A stretch of 13,377 nucleotides of DNA from an uncultured Moheibacter sp. (GTDB taxonomy: Bacteria; Bacteroidota; Bacteroidia; Flavobacteriales; Weeksellaceae): contig CALLXZ010000544.1 in NCBI GenBank assembly GCA_937875605.1, positions 1-13,377 on the forward strand, in the 5' to 3' direction. The notes below the pieces were generated by a model, which saw nothing but the letters and a program-made list of their open reading frames with translations, had not been told where the DNA came from and ran no database searches. This document shows positions 1 to 6,697 of this stretch, one piece after another. Each line of letters opens with the position of its first letter. Within the stretch, counting starts at the first letter, position 1. Both the position numbers and the translations under genes were made by a program.

Positions 1-2
1 TG

Positions 3-74
3 TAGCCCGTAGGGGAATCGAACCCCTCTTGCAAGAATGAAAATCTTGAGTCCTAACCGATAGACGAACGGGCC
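3..74 (-). tRNA. tRNA-Glu (anticodon UUC)
   Basis: Read on the minus strand, the sequence folds into a full cloverleaf. The 7-bp acceptor stem is GGCCCGT with ACGGGCT, its first pair being G-U. The D arm has the GGTTAGGAC form, and the anticodon stem CAAGA/TCTTG encloses the loop TTTTCAT, which places TTC at positions 34-36. The T arm is AGGGG-TTCGATT-CCCCT. The discriminator base is A and the 3' CCA is not encoded in full, so it would be added after transcription. The 5' end lies 13 bp downstream of the rpsT stop codon with no terminator between them, so it is probably processed from an rpsT-tRNA transcript. Confidence 0.96.
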
Positions 75-87
75 ATCAATTATTTTC

Positions 88-342
88 TTATGCTAAAGCA
101 GCAATATGCTTAGCTAATTTACTTTTTAAGTTAGATGCCTTATTCTTATGAATAATATTGCGTTTTGCCAACTTATCAATCTGAGAAGAAACTTTTGGAA
201 ATTGTTCTTCAGCAGTTGCTTTTTCAGTTTCTGCACGCAAGTTTTTAATAGCAGTACGAGCTGATTTATGATAGTAACGGTTTCTATCTCTCTTTACTGC
301 GTTTTGTCTAATTCTTTTTAATGCTGACTTATGATTTGCCAT
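88..342 (-). CDS. rpsT: 30S ribosomal protein S20
   Basis: The 84-residue product is very basic and begins MANHKSALKRIRQN, the characteristic start of bacterial S20. It also has the conserved NRYYHKSARTAIK stretch (residues 21-33) and a C-terminal KNKASNLKSKLAKHI helix. S20 binds 16S rRNA early in 30S assembly. Length is normal for the family. The start is ATG at 342, and no clear Shine-Dalgarno sequence precedes it, as is usual in Bacteroidota. A promoter match lies about 80 bp upstream, giving a leader of roughly 70 nt. In other bacteria S20 represses its own translation, but nothing here shows that directly. tRNA-Glu follows closely on the same strand. Confidence 0.98.
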   Translation of the reverse strand: MANHKSALKRIRQNAVKRDRNRYYHKSARTAIKNLRAETEKATAEEQFPKVSSQIDKLAKRNIIHKNKASNLKSKLAKHIAALA

Positions 343-418
343 AAAATTTAAATCTTTTTGAAATCCGGAAATTTCTTTTTAATTGTTACACACACTTGTC
401 ATTAAGTGAATGAGAGCG

Positions 419-448
419 CAAAATTATAACAAAATTTTATATCTGCAA
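419..448 (-). promoter_or_regulatory. Predicted rpsT promoter (Bacteroidota -33/-7 type)
   Basis: On the minus strand there is an exact TAnnTTTG element (TAATTTTG, 426-419). It is preceded by TTG (448-446) at the favoured 19-nt spacing. This matches the housekeeping sigma consensus of Bacteroidota. Transcription would start near 412 and leave a leader of about 70 nt before the rpsT ATG. The leader contains two small inverted repeats: CACTT/AAGTG, and GAAAT/ATTTC around TTCCGG at 360-375. Confidence 0.7.
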
Positions 449-484
449 TAGTTTTGAAAAAAAATATTTTAATTATTTAAGAAC

Positions 485-511
485 TTGGTTTTATCTAAAT
501 TAATACTTTTG
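485..511 (+). promoter_or_regulatory. Predicted promoter of the secreted endonuclease gene
   Basis: TACTTTTG at 504-511 is an exact TAnnTTTG -7 element. A TTG at 485-487 lies 16 nt upstream, slightly shorter than the usual spacer. Transcription would start near 518 and give a leader of under 20 nt to the ATG at 535. It is back to back with the rpsT promoter. Confidence 0.6.
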
Positions 512-534
512 CAGTTCAAATAGTATAATATAAC

Positions 535-1695
535 ATGAAGAATTTATTGAAACTAAACAGCTTAATCTTTACAATTGCGCTTTCAACAGTTGCTTGTGCG
601 CAAATTCCTACAGGTTATTATGACGATGCCGAGGGATTAGAAGGATTTCAGTTAAAAACAAAATTGCATAATATTATTAAAAATTTTGACGCTCAAAGTT
701 ACAATGCGTTGAGAGATTTATATGCAAGTAATAATGCTAAAAATGGTTTTCGTGATAAATACTATGAAATGGATAACACCATTTTGGATATTTATTCTGA
801 AAATCCCGCAGGTCCAGATCCTTACAATTTCAACGCAAACGAGAGTATGGGTTCGGGAGCAAATGAAGGCGATGCGATGAACAGAGAACACTTGATTCCA
901 CAATCTTATTTCAGTGAAGGACTTCCGATGAGAGCTGATGCCTTTCACGTTTGGCCAACAGATAGTAAAGTGAATGGATGGAGAGGAAATTATGCTTTTG
1001 GGGAAATCATAAATCCAAATAATGCAGCTCCTTGTAACAGTGGTGCGACAAATCTTCCGTGTAAATCAAAAAACGGAACTTTAAAAGGTAAATTTGTAGG
1101 AAATAATAGTATTACTGTTATGGAACCAATTGATGAATTCAAAGGAGATGTAGCAAGAGCATTCTTTTATTTCGCTACTTGTTATGAAAATAGAATGAGC
1201 AATTTCTATTCTTCTTCCGGAGGATCTGAAGTAAAAGCGATGTTTGATGGTTCAAATAATAAAGTATTTAACGAAACATTTTTACAAATGCTTGCGCAGT
1301 GGCATATCATGGATCCTGTTAGTCAGAGAGAGCGTGACATTAATGATTTGATTTATTACGAACACCAAGATAACAGAAACCCATATATCGATCATCCTGA
1401 ATTCGTTCAGCAGATCTGGGATATTAACATGGATACAAATGATTTCAACTATCAGGAAAGAAAAGATATTTCAGTTTACAATACAACAAATAATACGGTG
1501 GTTGTTAAATTGGAAAATGATGCGAAATCCATCGAAAATATTTCTGTTTTTGATATGACGGGTAAATTAATCCAAACGCAGAAAAATACTTCCAACCAAA
1601 AAGAAGTAAAAGTGAGAATTAACCAAAAAGGAATTTACATCATCAAAACTGAAGGAAAAGGTTTAGAAGTAAACAAGAAAATTGTTATTAAATAA
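535..1695 (+). CDS. Secreted endonuclease I family nuclease with T9SS type A sorting domain
   Basis: The protein has 386 residues. Residues 1-22 form a signal peptide with probable cleavage ACA|Q at 22/23. The central region belongs to the endonuclease I (EndA/NucM-like) family of His-Me finger nucleases. It shows the motif NREHLIPQS (116-124, catalytic His 119), followed by DAFHVWPTD and a downstream NGWRGN segment with the metal-binding type Asn. Such enzymes cut DNA, often both strands, outside the cell or in the periplasm. The last ~70 residues (VFDMTGKLIQ ... KGIYIIKTE ... KKIVIK) form a Por secretion system C-terminal domain, so the enzyme is probably exported through the type IX system and released or held at the cell surface. 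It could scavenge nucleotides or degrade extracellular DNA; that role is inferred. It stands alone, with its own promoter and terminator. Confidence 0.93.
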   Translation: MKNLLKLNSLIFTIALSTVACAQIPTGYYDDAEGLEGFQLKTKLHNIIKNFDAQSYNALRDLYASNNAKNGFRDKYYEMDNTILDIYSENPAGPDPYNFNANESMGSGANEGDAMNREHLIPQSYFSEGLPMRADAFHVWPTDSKVNGWRGNYAFGEIINPNNAAPCNSGATNLPCKSKNGTLKGKFVGNNSITVMEPIDEFKGDVARAFFYFATCYENRMSNFYSSSGGSEVKAMFDGSNNKVFNETFLQMLAQWHIMDPVSQRERDINDLIYYEHQDNRNPYIDHPEFVQQIWDINMDTNDFNYQERKDISVYNTTNNTVVVKLENDAKSIENISVFDMTGKLIQTQKNTSNQKEVKVRINQKGIYIIKTEGKGLEVNKKIVIK

Positions 1696-1720
1696 TCCTT
1701 CCGATTCGATTTTAAATATA

Positions 1721-1750
1721 AAGCGACCCGTAATTGAGTCGCTTTTTTTG
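1721..1750. terminator. Shared terminator between convergent genes
   Basis: AAGCGAC (1721-1727) pairs with GTCGCTT (1738-1744) around a 10-nt loop. A T-run follows on the plus strand and a T-rich stretch (TTTATATTT) follows on the minus strand. It lies between the stops of the endonuclease (+) and the TonB-dependent receptor (-), so it probably serves both. Confidence 0.8.
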
Positions 1751-1780
1751 TTGAATTAATTCTGATTATTCGTAAATAAT

Positions 1781-3931
1781 TTACAATCGAATTCTAAATC
1801 CGCCTAGAACATTGATTCCCGCTTGTGGATAATAATAAGGTTGGTCATAATAAGCTCCGTTGCTTTCATATTCGACATCAAACACATTGTTGATTAATAA
1901 TGAGAATTCCAAGTTCTTCAAATTAAACCAATTCGGAGCGTAACGAATAATAACATCGGTCAAAAAATAGCTGTCCAATTTTCCATCTTCCAATTCAGTA
2001 TTCGTCAGAAATTGTTCTCCCACAAATTTATTAATAACGCTCAGTGATAGAGGCTTCACAGGCGCATATTCAATTCCCAACGAACCAATCCAGTCCGGAG
2101 AAAAAGAAATCGTTGTTGTTCCGTAATCTACAACTGTTGGCGTCCAGTCAGCATCGTATTCAATTTCTTTATGGTTTAAAATTTTGTTAGAACTCCATGT
2201 CAGATTTCCAAAGACCGAAAGTTTTTGTGGAATTAAACCATAATTCGCACTCAACTCAATTCCAGCTCTGTAGCTTTCTCCGGCATTTTCTCTGATATAT
2301 TCTCCCACATCATTCAATTTCCCATTTGCTACCAGTTGGTCGATGTAATACATATAAAAAGCATTTGCAGTAAGATTTAACCTTCCTGATTTTTTATAAC
2401 CTAATTCAAAATCATGCAACTTTTCAGGTTTAGGATGAATTCCAAATTCTATAAAATCGTTGCTGTCCATATAATCTGCGCGTTTTGGCTCTCTGTGGGT
2501 CATCCCATAATAGAAATACAAAACATCTTTTTGTGAAGCGAAATAATTAAATCCGGCTTTCGGATTGATGAAATTAAATGTATCATTCATCGGTCTGAAA
2601 GCCTCTTCACCGCTTTCTCCGTCGGGAACAGATTTGGTAGTGTAATCCACAAAACGATACTGTAAATCTCCAAAAAATTCGAATTTATTTACTTTGTAAA
2701 GTGCTTTTGCATAAGCCGAAATGTCATTTTTAGTAGATTCATTTCGGTAGAATTCAAAATTAGTATTCTGATTTTCCAAGTCTTTAATCCAAATTATTTT
2801 TCCATAATGATCATTAATGTATTGACTTGCAGAAATTCCAGTAAAGAATTTTAAATTACCCAATTGTTGATTTTCCAAATTGAAATTCAATCCATAAAAA
2901 TGATTGTCCAAATGTTTCTGACGAACTAAATCTTTCTCTAAATCGCTGTCAATTCCAAAATCTGCCAAAGTTTCTCCTTGTCTGTAATTTTCGTAATAAC
3001 CTTTTCCTCTTGTGTAATAAAGTGTGGTATTGCTTTTCCACCCATTTCCATAACGCTGCTCCCAAACCAAATGGTTGTGATGTTGCTGGTAATTGTCCGT
3101 TTCGTTATTGTAATAATCAATGATATTTCCATCCTCATCATAAATCGCTCCAGATGAATTAAATGTGCGGTTCATTCGCATCGTTTCCGCATCAATCCCG
3201 TTCCATGCCTGATACGTTTTTTCTTTTCCGAAAAATGTCCAGTAACGGAAACTCGTATTTTCGTTCACGTTGTATTTCGCATTCATTCCATACGAATATA
3301 AATCACTCGCCGCACGGTCAATATATCCATCCGATTTAATCAAAGAAGCATTCAGATCAATTCTCAGTTTTCCACCAAGAATTTCACCTGTTCCACCTTG
3401 AAGCGAATACTTTTGTGTACCAAAACTTCCCCAAGAATTCGCCGATTCCAAAAAAGAATTCCTTGAAGGTTCTGAAGTGTCAATGTTGATAATCGCCCCA
3501 AAAGCACCCGTTCCTGATGTAGAAGTTCCGACACCGCGTTGAATCGTAATCGAGTTGGTAGATGAAGCCAGATCGGGCATATTGACCCAAAATACACCTT
3601 GCGATTCGCCGTCATTGACAGGAACTCCGTTTAGTGTGATGTTAATATGTTCCTGACCAATTCCCCGGATTCTGGCTGATGAATAGCCGATTCCTGCTCC
3701 GGCATCACTCGTCGTGACCACCGATATGGCATTTCCCAAAAGTGTTGGGATGTCTTGCCCTAAATTCCTTTGCTGAATTTGTTTTTGAGTTAATCTTTCA
3801 GAAGTTACAGGTAGTCTTTGAATGATTTCTGCTCCTTCTAATTCGATTGTGGTTGAATCCTGTATTTCATCAACTTGTCCAAATGCTAAAATTCCGCTGA
3901 ATACAGCGCATAAAAAAATCCTACTTTTCAT
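1781..3931 (-). CDS. TonB-dependent outer-membrane receptor, probable thiamine (precursor) transporter
   Basis: The 716-residue protein starts with a signal peptide (MKSRIFLCAVFSGILAFGQ, cleavage near 19). A plug domain follows at about residues 40-160, with the conserved pattern SSARIRGIGQEHINITLNG, then VPVND and GAFGAIINI. A long beta-barrel region ends in the aromatic-rich C-terminal strand GGFRIRL. There is no N-terminal carboxypeptidase-regulatory domain and no SusD partner, so it is not a SusC-type glycan porin. The substrate is inferred from its leader, which contains a TPP riboswitch (about 4050-4145). TPP-controlled TonB receptors for thiamine are known in Bacteroidota. No thiamine synthesis gene or inner-membrane transporter lies next to it here. 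The start is ATG at 3931 after an AT-rich region with no Shine-Dalgarno. Confidence 0.9.
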   Translation of the reverse strand: MKSRIFLCAVFSGILAFGQVDEIQDSTTIELEGAEIIQRLPVTSERLTQKQIQQRNLGQDIPTLLGNAISVVTTSDAGAGIGYSSARIRGIGQEHINITLNGVPVNDGESQGVFWVNMPDLASSTNSITIQRGVGTSTSGTGAFGAIINIDTSEPSRNSFLESANSWGSFGTQKYSLQGGTGEILGGKLRIDLNASLIKSDGYIDRAASDLYSYGMNAKYNVNENTSFRYWTFFGKEKTYQAWNGIDAETMRMNRTFNSSGAIYDEDGNIIDYYNNETDNYQQHHNHLVWEQRYGNGWKSNTTLYYTRGKGYYENYRQGETLADFGIDSDLEKDLVRQKHLDNHFYGLNFNLENQQLGNLKFFTGISASQYINDHYGKIIWIKDLENQNTNFEFYRNESTKNDISAYAKALYKVNKFEFFGDLQYRFVDYTTKSVPDGESGEEAFRPMNDTFNFINPKAGFNYFASQKDVLYFYYGMTHREPKRADYMDSNDFIEFGIHPKPEKLHDFELGYKKSGRLNLTANAFYMYYIDQLVANGKLNDVGEYIRENAGESYRAGIELSANYGLIPQKLSVFGNLTWSSNKILNHKEIEYDADWTPTVVDYGTTTISFSPDWIGSLGIEYAPVKPLSLSVINKFVGEQFLTNTELEDGKLDSYFLTDVIIRYAPNWFNLKNLEFSLLINNVFDVEYESNGAYYDQPYYYPQAGINVLGGFRIRL

Positions 3932-4049
3932 TTTTTAATAATTTAAATGAAAGGTGGATTTACCCTTTGTGTAGATTTCCTTTTCTTAGAAATTAAATGC
4001 ACGGAATCTCCGGAAATTCGGCATAATTAATTCAAAAGAAATAGGGAAA

Positions 4050-4145
4050 AGTTTTGCAACTTCCCTTGGCAGCATTACCCGCCCAGGTTCTTTGGGTATA
4101 ATCTCAGCCTTTTGCCGTAGCGAAAAGCACCCCTTTCTGGTTTTA
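4050..4145 (-). promoter_or_regulatory. TPP riboswitch (THI element) in the TonB receptor leader
   Basis: Read on the minus strand, the conserved TPP aptamer blocks appear in the right order: GGGGTGC (about 4133-4127), a P3 stem CTTTT/AAAAG, GGCTGAGAT with TATACCC, GAACCTG, and GGGTAATGCTGCC then AAGGGAAG. GGGT pairs with ACCC to give P2, and GGCGG pairs with CTGCC to give P5. The basal stem P1 is poorly defined. The aptamer sits at the very start of a leader of about 210 nt. Thiamine pyrophosphate binding normally lowers expression of the downstream gene. Whether control here is by termination or translation is not clear. A hairpin at 4044-4065 overlaps the 3' conserved strand. Confidence 0.93.
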
Positions 4146-4150
4146 CGGTG

Positions 4151-4158
4151 CAAAGATA
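4151..4158 (-). promoter_or_regulatory. Predicted -7 element of the riboswitch-receptor promoter
   Basis: TATCTTTG on the minus strand exactly matches TAnnTTTG. It places the start of transcription near 4144, right at the 5' edge of the TPP aptamer. The -33 region is weak (TTCG around 4178-4175, spacer 17). It falls inside the terminator hairpin of the upstream lipoprotein gene. Confidence 0.6.
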
Positions 4159-4185
4159 CAAAAAATACTAAGAACGAATTCTTAG
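4158..4185 (-). terminator. Terminator of the RskA-like lipoprotein gene
   Basis: On the minus strand CTAAGAA-TTCG-TTCTTAG forms a perfect 7-bp stem with a UUCG tetraloop, followed by TATTTTTTGT. The stem includes the stop codon of the lipoprotein gene (4184-4182). The T-tract runs into the -7 element of the next promoter. Confidence 0.8.
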
Positions 4186-5105
4186 AGTTTTGTAGCTTTT
4201 GCTCCAAAGTTGGTATTGATTTGAAAATCACGTGTTAGATTTGGGTCTTTTATCGCATCAGTAGGAATCGTGGCTTCCAAAATATGGACAGGAAATGGGG
4301 TTTCAATACTATTATATCCTGAAAGAATAGGTGTAATGATAATTTTAGCCCCTCTTACATCTACAGGAAAAAAGTTTTCAGGGAAAGTCGGAACATTTTC
4401 ACCACCGGGCTGCTGTAAAAAATCTTCTCCTGGAAAATCAGGAATATTGGATGCGTAAGGGGAAGGAATAAATATTCTTGAATTATCGGCAATAGTATCA
4501 TTTTCAATCACACCGATATTCAAATTATAATTGGAGTTACCTATTGTTTTAACTAACCAAGCTTGGTATTTTAAATCATAATAATCCAATTCAAGGGTGC
4601 GTTCTGAATTTGCACCTTCACCTTTAAAAAACCATACACCATTCACATCATAATTTCCAGTGTCTGTGGCAGGAACTGAAGCATTTTGAATCGTATAAGA
4701 AGCTGAAATTCGATTTGCAAGACTGAGAACTCCATTTGAAATCTCGGCGTTTGGAGAAAGTGTAGCCGTATTTCCATTGAAATCTCCGACCAATAAAACA
4801 AAATTGGACGGGGCAGGAGAGGAACTTGTTTCGACTGTGATGGCAAAAGACTGTGCTCTATTCAGGTCTTCCATTTCAATCTTGCTAAATCTCGCACGAT
4901 TGTTGGTTAGTGAATCATTGGTTATCTTGCCAACAGAAACATAGCTTCCATCAACCAAAAGCCATCCTTCGTATTCAAAATTAGGAGGTAATACAGGCAA
5001 ATGAAAGTCCGTAACTTCTAAATTTCCGGTTTCATTCAGAACGTCGGTCTCACTACAATTGTAGAAAAAAAGACATGTAATGAGGATTTTGAAAAGATTT
5101 TTCAT
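4182..5105 (-). CDS. Putative lipoprotein with an RskA-like (anti-sigma-K C-terminal type) domain
   Basis: The 307-residue product begins with a short hydrophobic signal ending in Cys17 (FFYNC, then SETD). This looks like a lipoprotein signal, although the lipobox is not canonical. Acidic residues just after the Cys resemble the export signal of surface lipoproteins in Bacteroidota. Residues about 45-107 (EGWLLVDG ... AQSFAITVE ... SPAPSNFVLLVG) resemble the extracytoplasmic domain of RskA-type anti-sigma factors. The N-terminal cytoplasmic sigma-binding part and the membrane helix of those proteins are absent, so a role in sigma control is not supported. The C-terminal ~200 residues are unrecognised and include a Pro-rich stretch near 211-240. 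It has its own terminator and a probable promoter at 5123-5130. The function is unknown. Confidence 0.6.
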   Translation of the reverse strand: MKNLFKILITCLFFYNCSETDVLNETGNLEVTDFHLPVLPPNFEYEGWLLVDGSYVSVGKITNDSLTNNRARFSKIEMEDLNRAQSFAITVETSSSPAPSNFVLLVGDFNGNTATLSPNAEISNGVLSLANRISASYTIQNASVPATDTGNYDVNGVWFFKGEGANSERTLELDYYDLKYQAWLVKTIGNSNYNLNIGVIENDTIADNSRIFIPSPYASNIPDFPGEDFLQQPGGENVPTFPENFFPVDVRGAKIIITPILSGYNSIETPFPVHILEATIPTDAIKDPNLTRDFQINTNFGAKATKL

Positions 5106-5122
5106 TTGTATCTATTAGAGGT

Positions 5123-5130
5123 CAAAAATA
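5123..5130 (-). promoter_or_regulatory. Predicted -7 element upstream of the RskA-like lipoprotein
   Basis: TATTTTTG on the minus strand matches TAnnTTTG and would give a very short leader of about 10 nt before the ATG at 5105. It directly follows the T-run of the DUF2147 gene terminator. No well-spaced -33 TTG is visible, since that region is occupied by the terminator stem. Confidence 0.4.
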
Positions 5131-5168
5131 AAAAAAATCTCTTTCAACTGAGAGTAAAGAGATTTTTG
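5129..5168 (-). terminator. Terminator of the DUF2147 gene
   Basis: On the minus strand AATCTCTTT (5164-5156) pairs with AAAGAGATT (5144-5136) around an 11-nt loop. A run of T residues (TTTTTTTATTTTT) follows. The stem is also flanked by T residues on the plus strand. It lies about 20-60 bp after the stop codon. Confidence 0.85.
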
Positions 5169-5188
5169 ATTTTTATTAAAGTTAAAGA

Positions 5189-5617
5189 TTAATCAACTCT
5201 TGTCCAGGTTTGGGTTCTCCCTAAAAGAGAAACGCCTAAATAACCTCTCACTTCCAGCGTGTTATCATCTTTAAGTTTCATACTGCATTTGTATTGTTTT
5301 CCTGAGTTTGGATCGATGATATGGCCACTTGTCCATTCCTTTCCATCTTTATCCAATCCCCAGATGATGGTCATTCCTTTGATGGCTTTATTTTTATTGT
5401 CTCCGTCACATTCGGTGCATTTTGCATTTTCTTTTCCCGGAGTTAAAATCTTTACTACGTCACCTTGTAATTTTCCGGATTTCGTTTCATAAATTTTTAC
5501 ATGGGATTTTTCCTTTCCGGTTTTATCATCAATTGTTTTCCAAGTTCCAATTGGACTTTGGGCATATGCCAACATTCCAAAAAACAATACAAGCGAGGCG
5601 GTCAGTAATTTTTTCAT
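5189..5617 (-). CDS. DUF2147 domain-containing secreted protein
   Basis: The protein has 142 residues. A signal peptide spans residues 1-19 (MKKLLTASLVLFFGMLAYA, cleavage AYA|Q). The mature part starts SPIGTWKTIDDKTG and continues with VKIYETKSGKLQGDVVKIL, a C-x2-C-x-G type segment (KCTECDGD) and a G-x-x-I-x-W-G-L stretch. It ends in the VRGYLGVSLLGRTQTWTR block typical of DUF2147. Length fits the family. These are periplasmic or outer-membrane-associated lipocalin-like proteins with no established reaction. The two Cys of the CxxC could bind metal or form a disulfide. It appears monocistronic, with a clear terminator. No strong TAnnTTTG element was found upstream. Confidence 0.88.
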   Translation of the reverse strand: MKKLLTASLVLFFGMLAYAQSPIGTWKTIDDKTGKEKSHVKIYETKSGKLQGDVVKILTPGKENAKCTECDGDNKNKAIKGMTIIWGLDKDGKEWTSGHIIDPNSGKQYKCSMKLKDDNTLEVRGYLGVSLLGRTQTWTRVD

Positions 5618-5643
5618 AATCTTTTTGTTTTATACTAAATTAA

Positions 5644-5663
5644 AATTAATTTTCGAATTAATT
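5644..5663. repeat. Perfect AT-only inverted repeat after yraN
   Basis: AATTAATT (5644-5651) and AATTAATT (5656-5663) are perfect inverted arms around TTCG. The repeat lies between the yraN stop and the DUF2147 start. It could be a weak terminator for the LD-carboxypeptidase-upp-yraN operon (TTTTAATTT follows on the minus strand) or a binding site upstream of the DUF2147 gene. In such AT-rich DNA it could also be chance. Confidence 0.35.
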
Positions 5664-5695
5664 CACATAAGTTTAAAATTCAAATAACATACCAA

Positions 5696-6064
5696 CTATT
5701 CAAAACTCAGAAAAGCATTTTTAAGGTGGTTAATTTCCCAGTCAGAGCTGGATTTGTAAATACTGATGATGTCAAATCTTGTTTCTAAATCAATCTCATT
5801 TTCAGTAATGTACGCATTGGCTGCGCGAACCAGTAAATTTCGTTTGGTTTTAGTTACAGCTTCTTCAGGTTCAACCAACGGATTAAATTTTCTCGCTTTT
5901 ACTTCTACAATTACAATTTCATTGGAAGTTAAATCTTTAGCTATGATGTCGATTTCGGCTTTTAGAAAATGCCAGTTTTTTTTCAGAATGGTGTAATTTT
6001 TCTCTTCTAAAAATTTTGCCGCTCTTTTTTCTGCTTCTTTTCCAAATTCGTTGTGCTGTGCCAT
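5696..6064 (-). CDS. YraN family (UPF0102) putative endonuclease
   Basis: The 122-residue protein has the family layout. The N-terminus is FGKEAEKRAAKFLEEKNY, then NWHFLKAEIDIIA (Glu37 and Asp39), then VIVEVKAR (Glu54, Lys56). Together these form a PD-(D/E)XK nuclease-like core, the same fold as Holliday junction resolvases. The biological substrate is not established for the family. The gene ends a tight operon: its ATG lies 2 bp after the upp stop codon. An AT-only hairpin (5644-5663) downstream may act as a weak terminator. Confidence 0.93.
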   Translation of the reverse strand: MAQHNEFGKEAEKRAAKFLEEKNYTILKKNWHFLKAEIDIIAKDLTSNEIVIVEVKARKFNPLVEPEEAVTKTKRNLLVRAANAYITENEIDLETRFDIISIYKSSSDWEINHLKNAFLSFE

Positions 6065-6066
6065 TT

Positions 6067-6696
6067 TTAATTGGTTCCAAATAACCGATCACCTGCGTCG
6101 CCCAATCCCGGAACTATGTATCCGTTTTCATTTAATCTTTCATCCATCGCCGCTAAATAAATTGGAATTTCAGGATAATTTTTATGAACGAATTCAACTC
6201 CTTCCGGACAACCTACCAAACAAGCCAGCCGTATCGACTTTACATCGTAGGATTTCAGGATTTCAATGGCTTTTACAGCCGAACCACCCGTTGCCAACAT
6301 CGGATCCAGAATAATGATATCACGTTTTTCCATGTTCGGTGGAAGTTTACAAAGGTATTCTACAGGTTGTAAAGTGTCATGATCCCGGTAAATCCCGATG
6401 TGTCCTGTTTTCGCATTTGGAATTAGATTCTGAATCCCTTCTACCATCCCCAATCCCGCTCTGAGTATCGGAACCAAAACCAAATCCTCACCTTTTATTC
6501 TGTATCCGGTGGTCTTGCAAACAGGCGTTTCAATTTCAAACGTTTCTGTTTCCAGTTCGCGGGTGATTTCATAACACATAAGTGATGAAATTTCATTTAC
6601 TAACTCTTTAAACATTTTAGTCGGTGTTTCTTTCCGACGAATTTGTGTCATTTTAGAAAGAATAAGCGGATGTTGTATGATGTGTAAATTATTCAT
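6067..6696 (-). CDS. upp: Uracil phosphoribosyltransferase
   Basis: The 209-residue protein makes UMP from uracil and PRPP in the pyrimidine salvage pathway of the cytoplasm. It carries the family's conserved blocks in order: LVLVPILRAGLGMVEG (residues 73-88), the PRPP-binding loop DPMLATGGSA (131-140), and the uracil-binding C-terminal block NGYIVPGLGDAGDRLFGT (191-208). Length is exactly typical for bacterial Upp. Start ATG at 6696 lies just 1 bp from the upstream LD-carboxypeptidase stop, so the two genes are almost certainly cotranscribed. Confidence 0.98.
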   Translation of the reverse strand: MNNLHIIQHPLILSKMTQIRRKETPTKMFKELVNEISSLMCYEITRELETETFEIETPVCKTTGYRIKGEDLVLVPILRAGLGMVEGIQNLIPNAKTGHIGIYRDHDTLQPVEYLCKLPPNMEKRDIIILDPMLATGGSAVKAIEILKSYDVKSIRLACLVGCPEGVEFVHKNYPEIPIYLAAMDERLNENGYIVPGLGDAGDRLFGTN

Positions 6697-6697
6697 T

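Noticed and set aside
360..375. Shared AATTTCCGGA in the rpsT leader and the receptor leader (near 4009-4018)
   Set aside because: TCCGGA also occurs in coding sequence here and the surrounding structures differ, so a shared regulator is not supported.
3941..3970. Possible hairpin AAAGG/CCTTT just before the receptor ATG as a ribosome-site sequestering stem
   Set aside because: Only five pairs with a nine-base loop, and Bacteroidota rarely rely on Shine-Dalgarno sites; too weak to call.
3986..4231. Open frame of 81 codons across the riboswitch region on the minus strand
   Set aside because: It covers the conserved TPP aptamer, the terminator and the end of the lipoprotein gene; the RNA structure explains the sequence.
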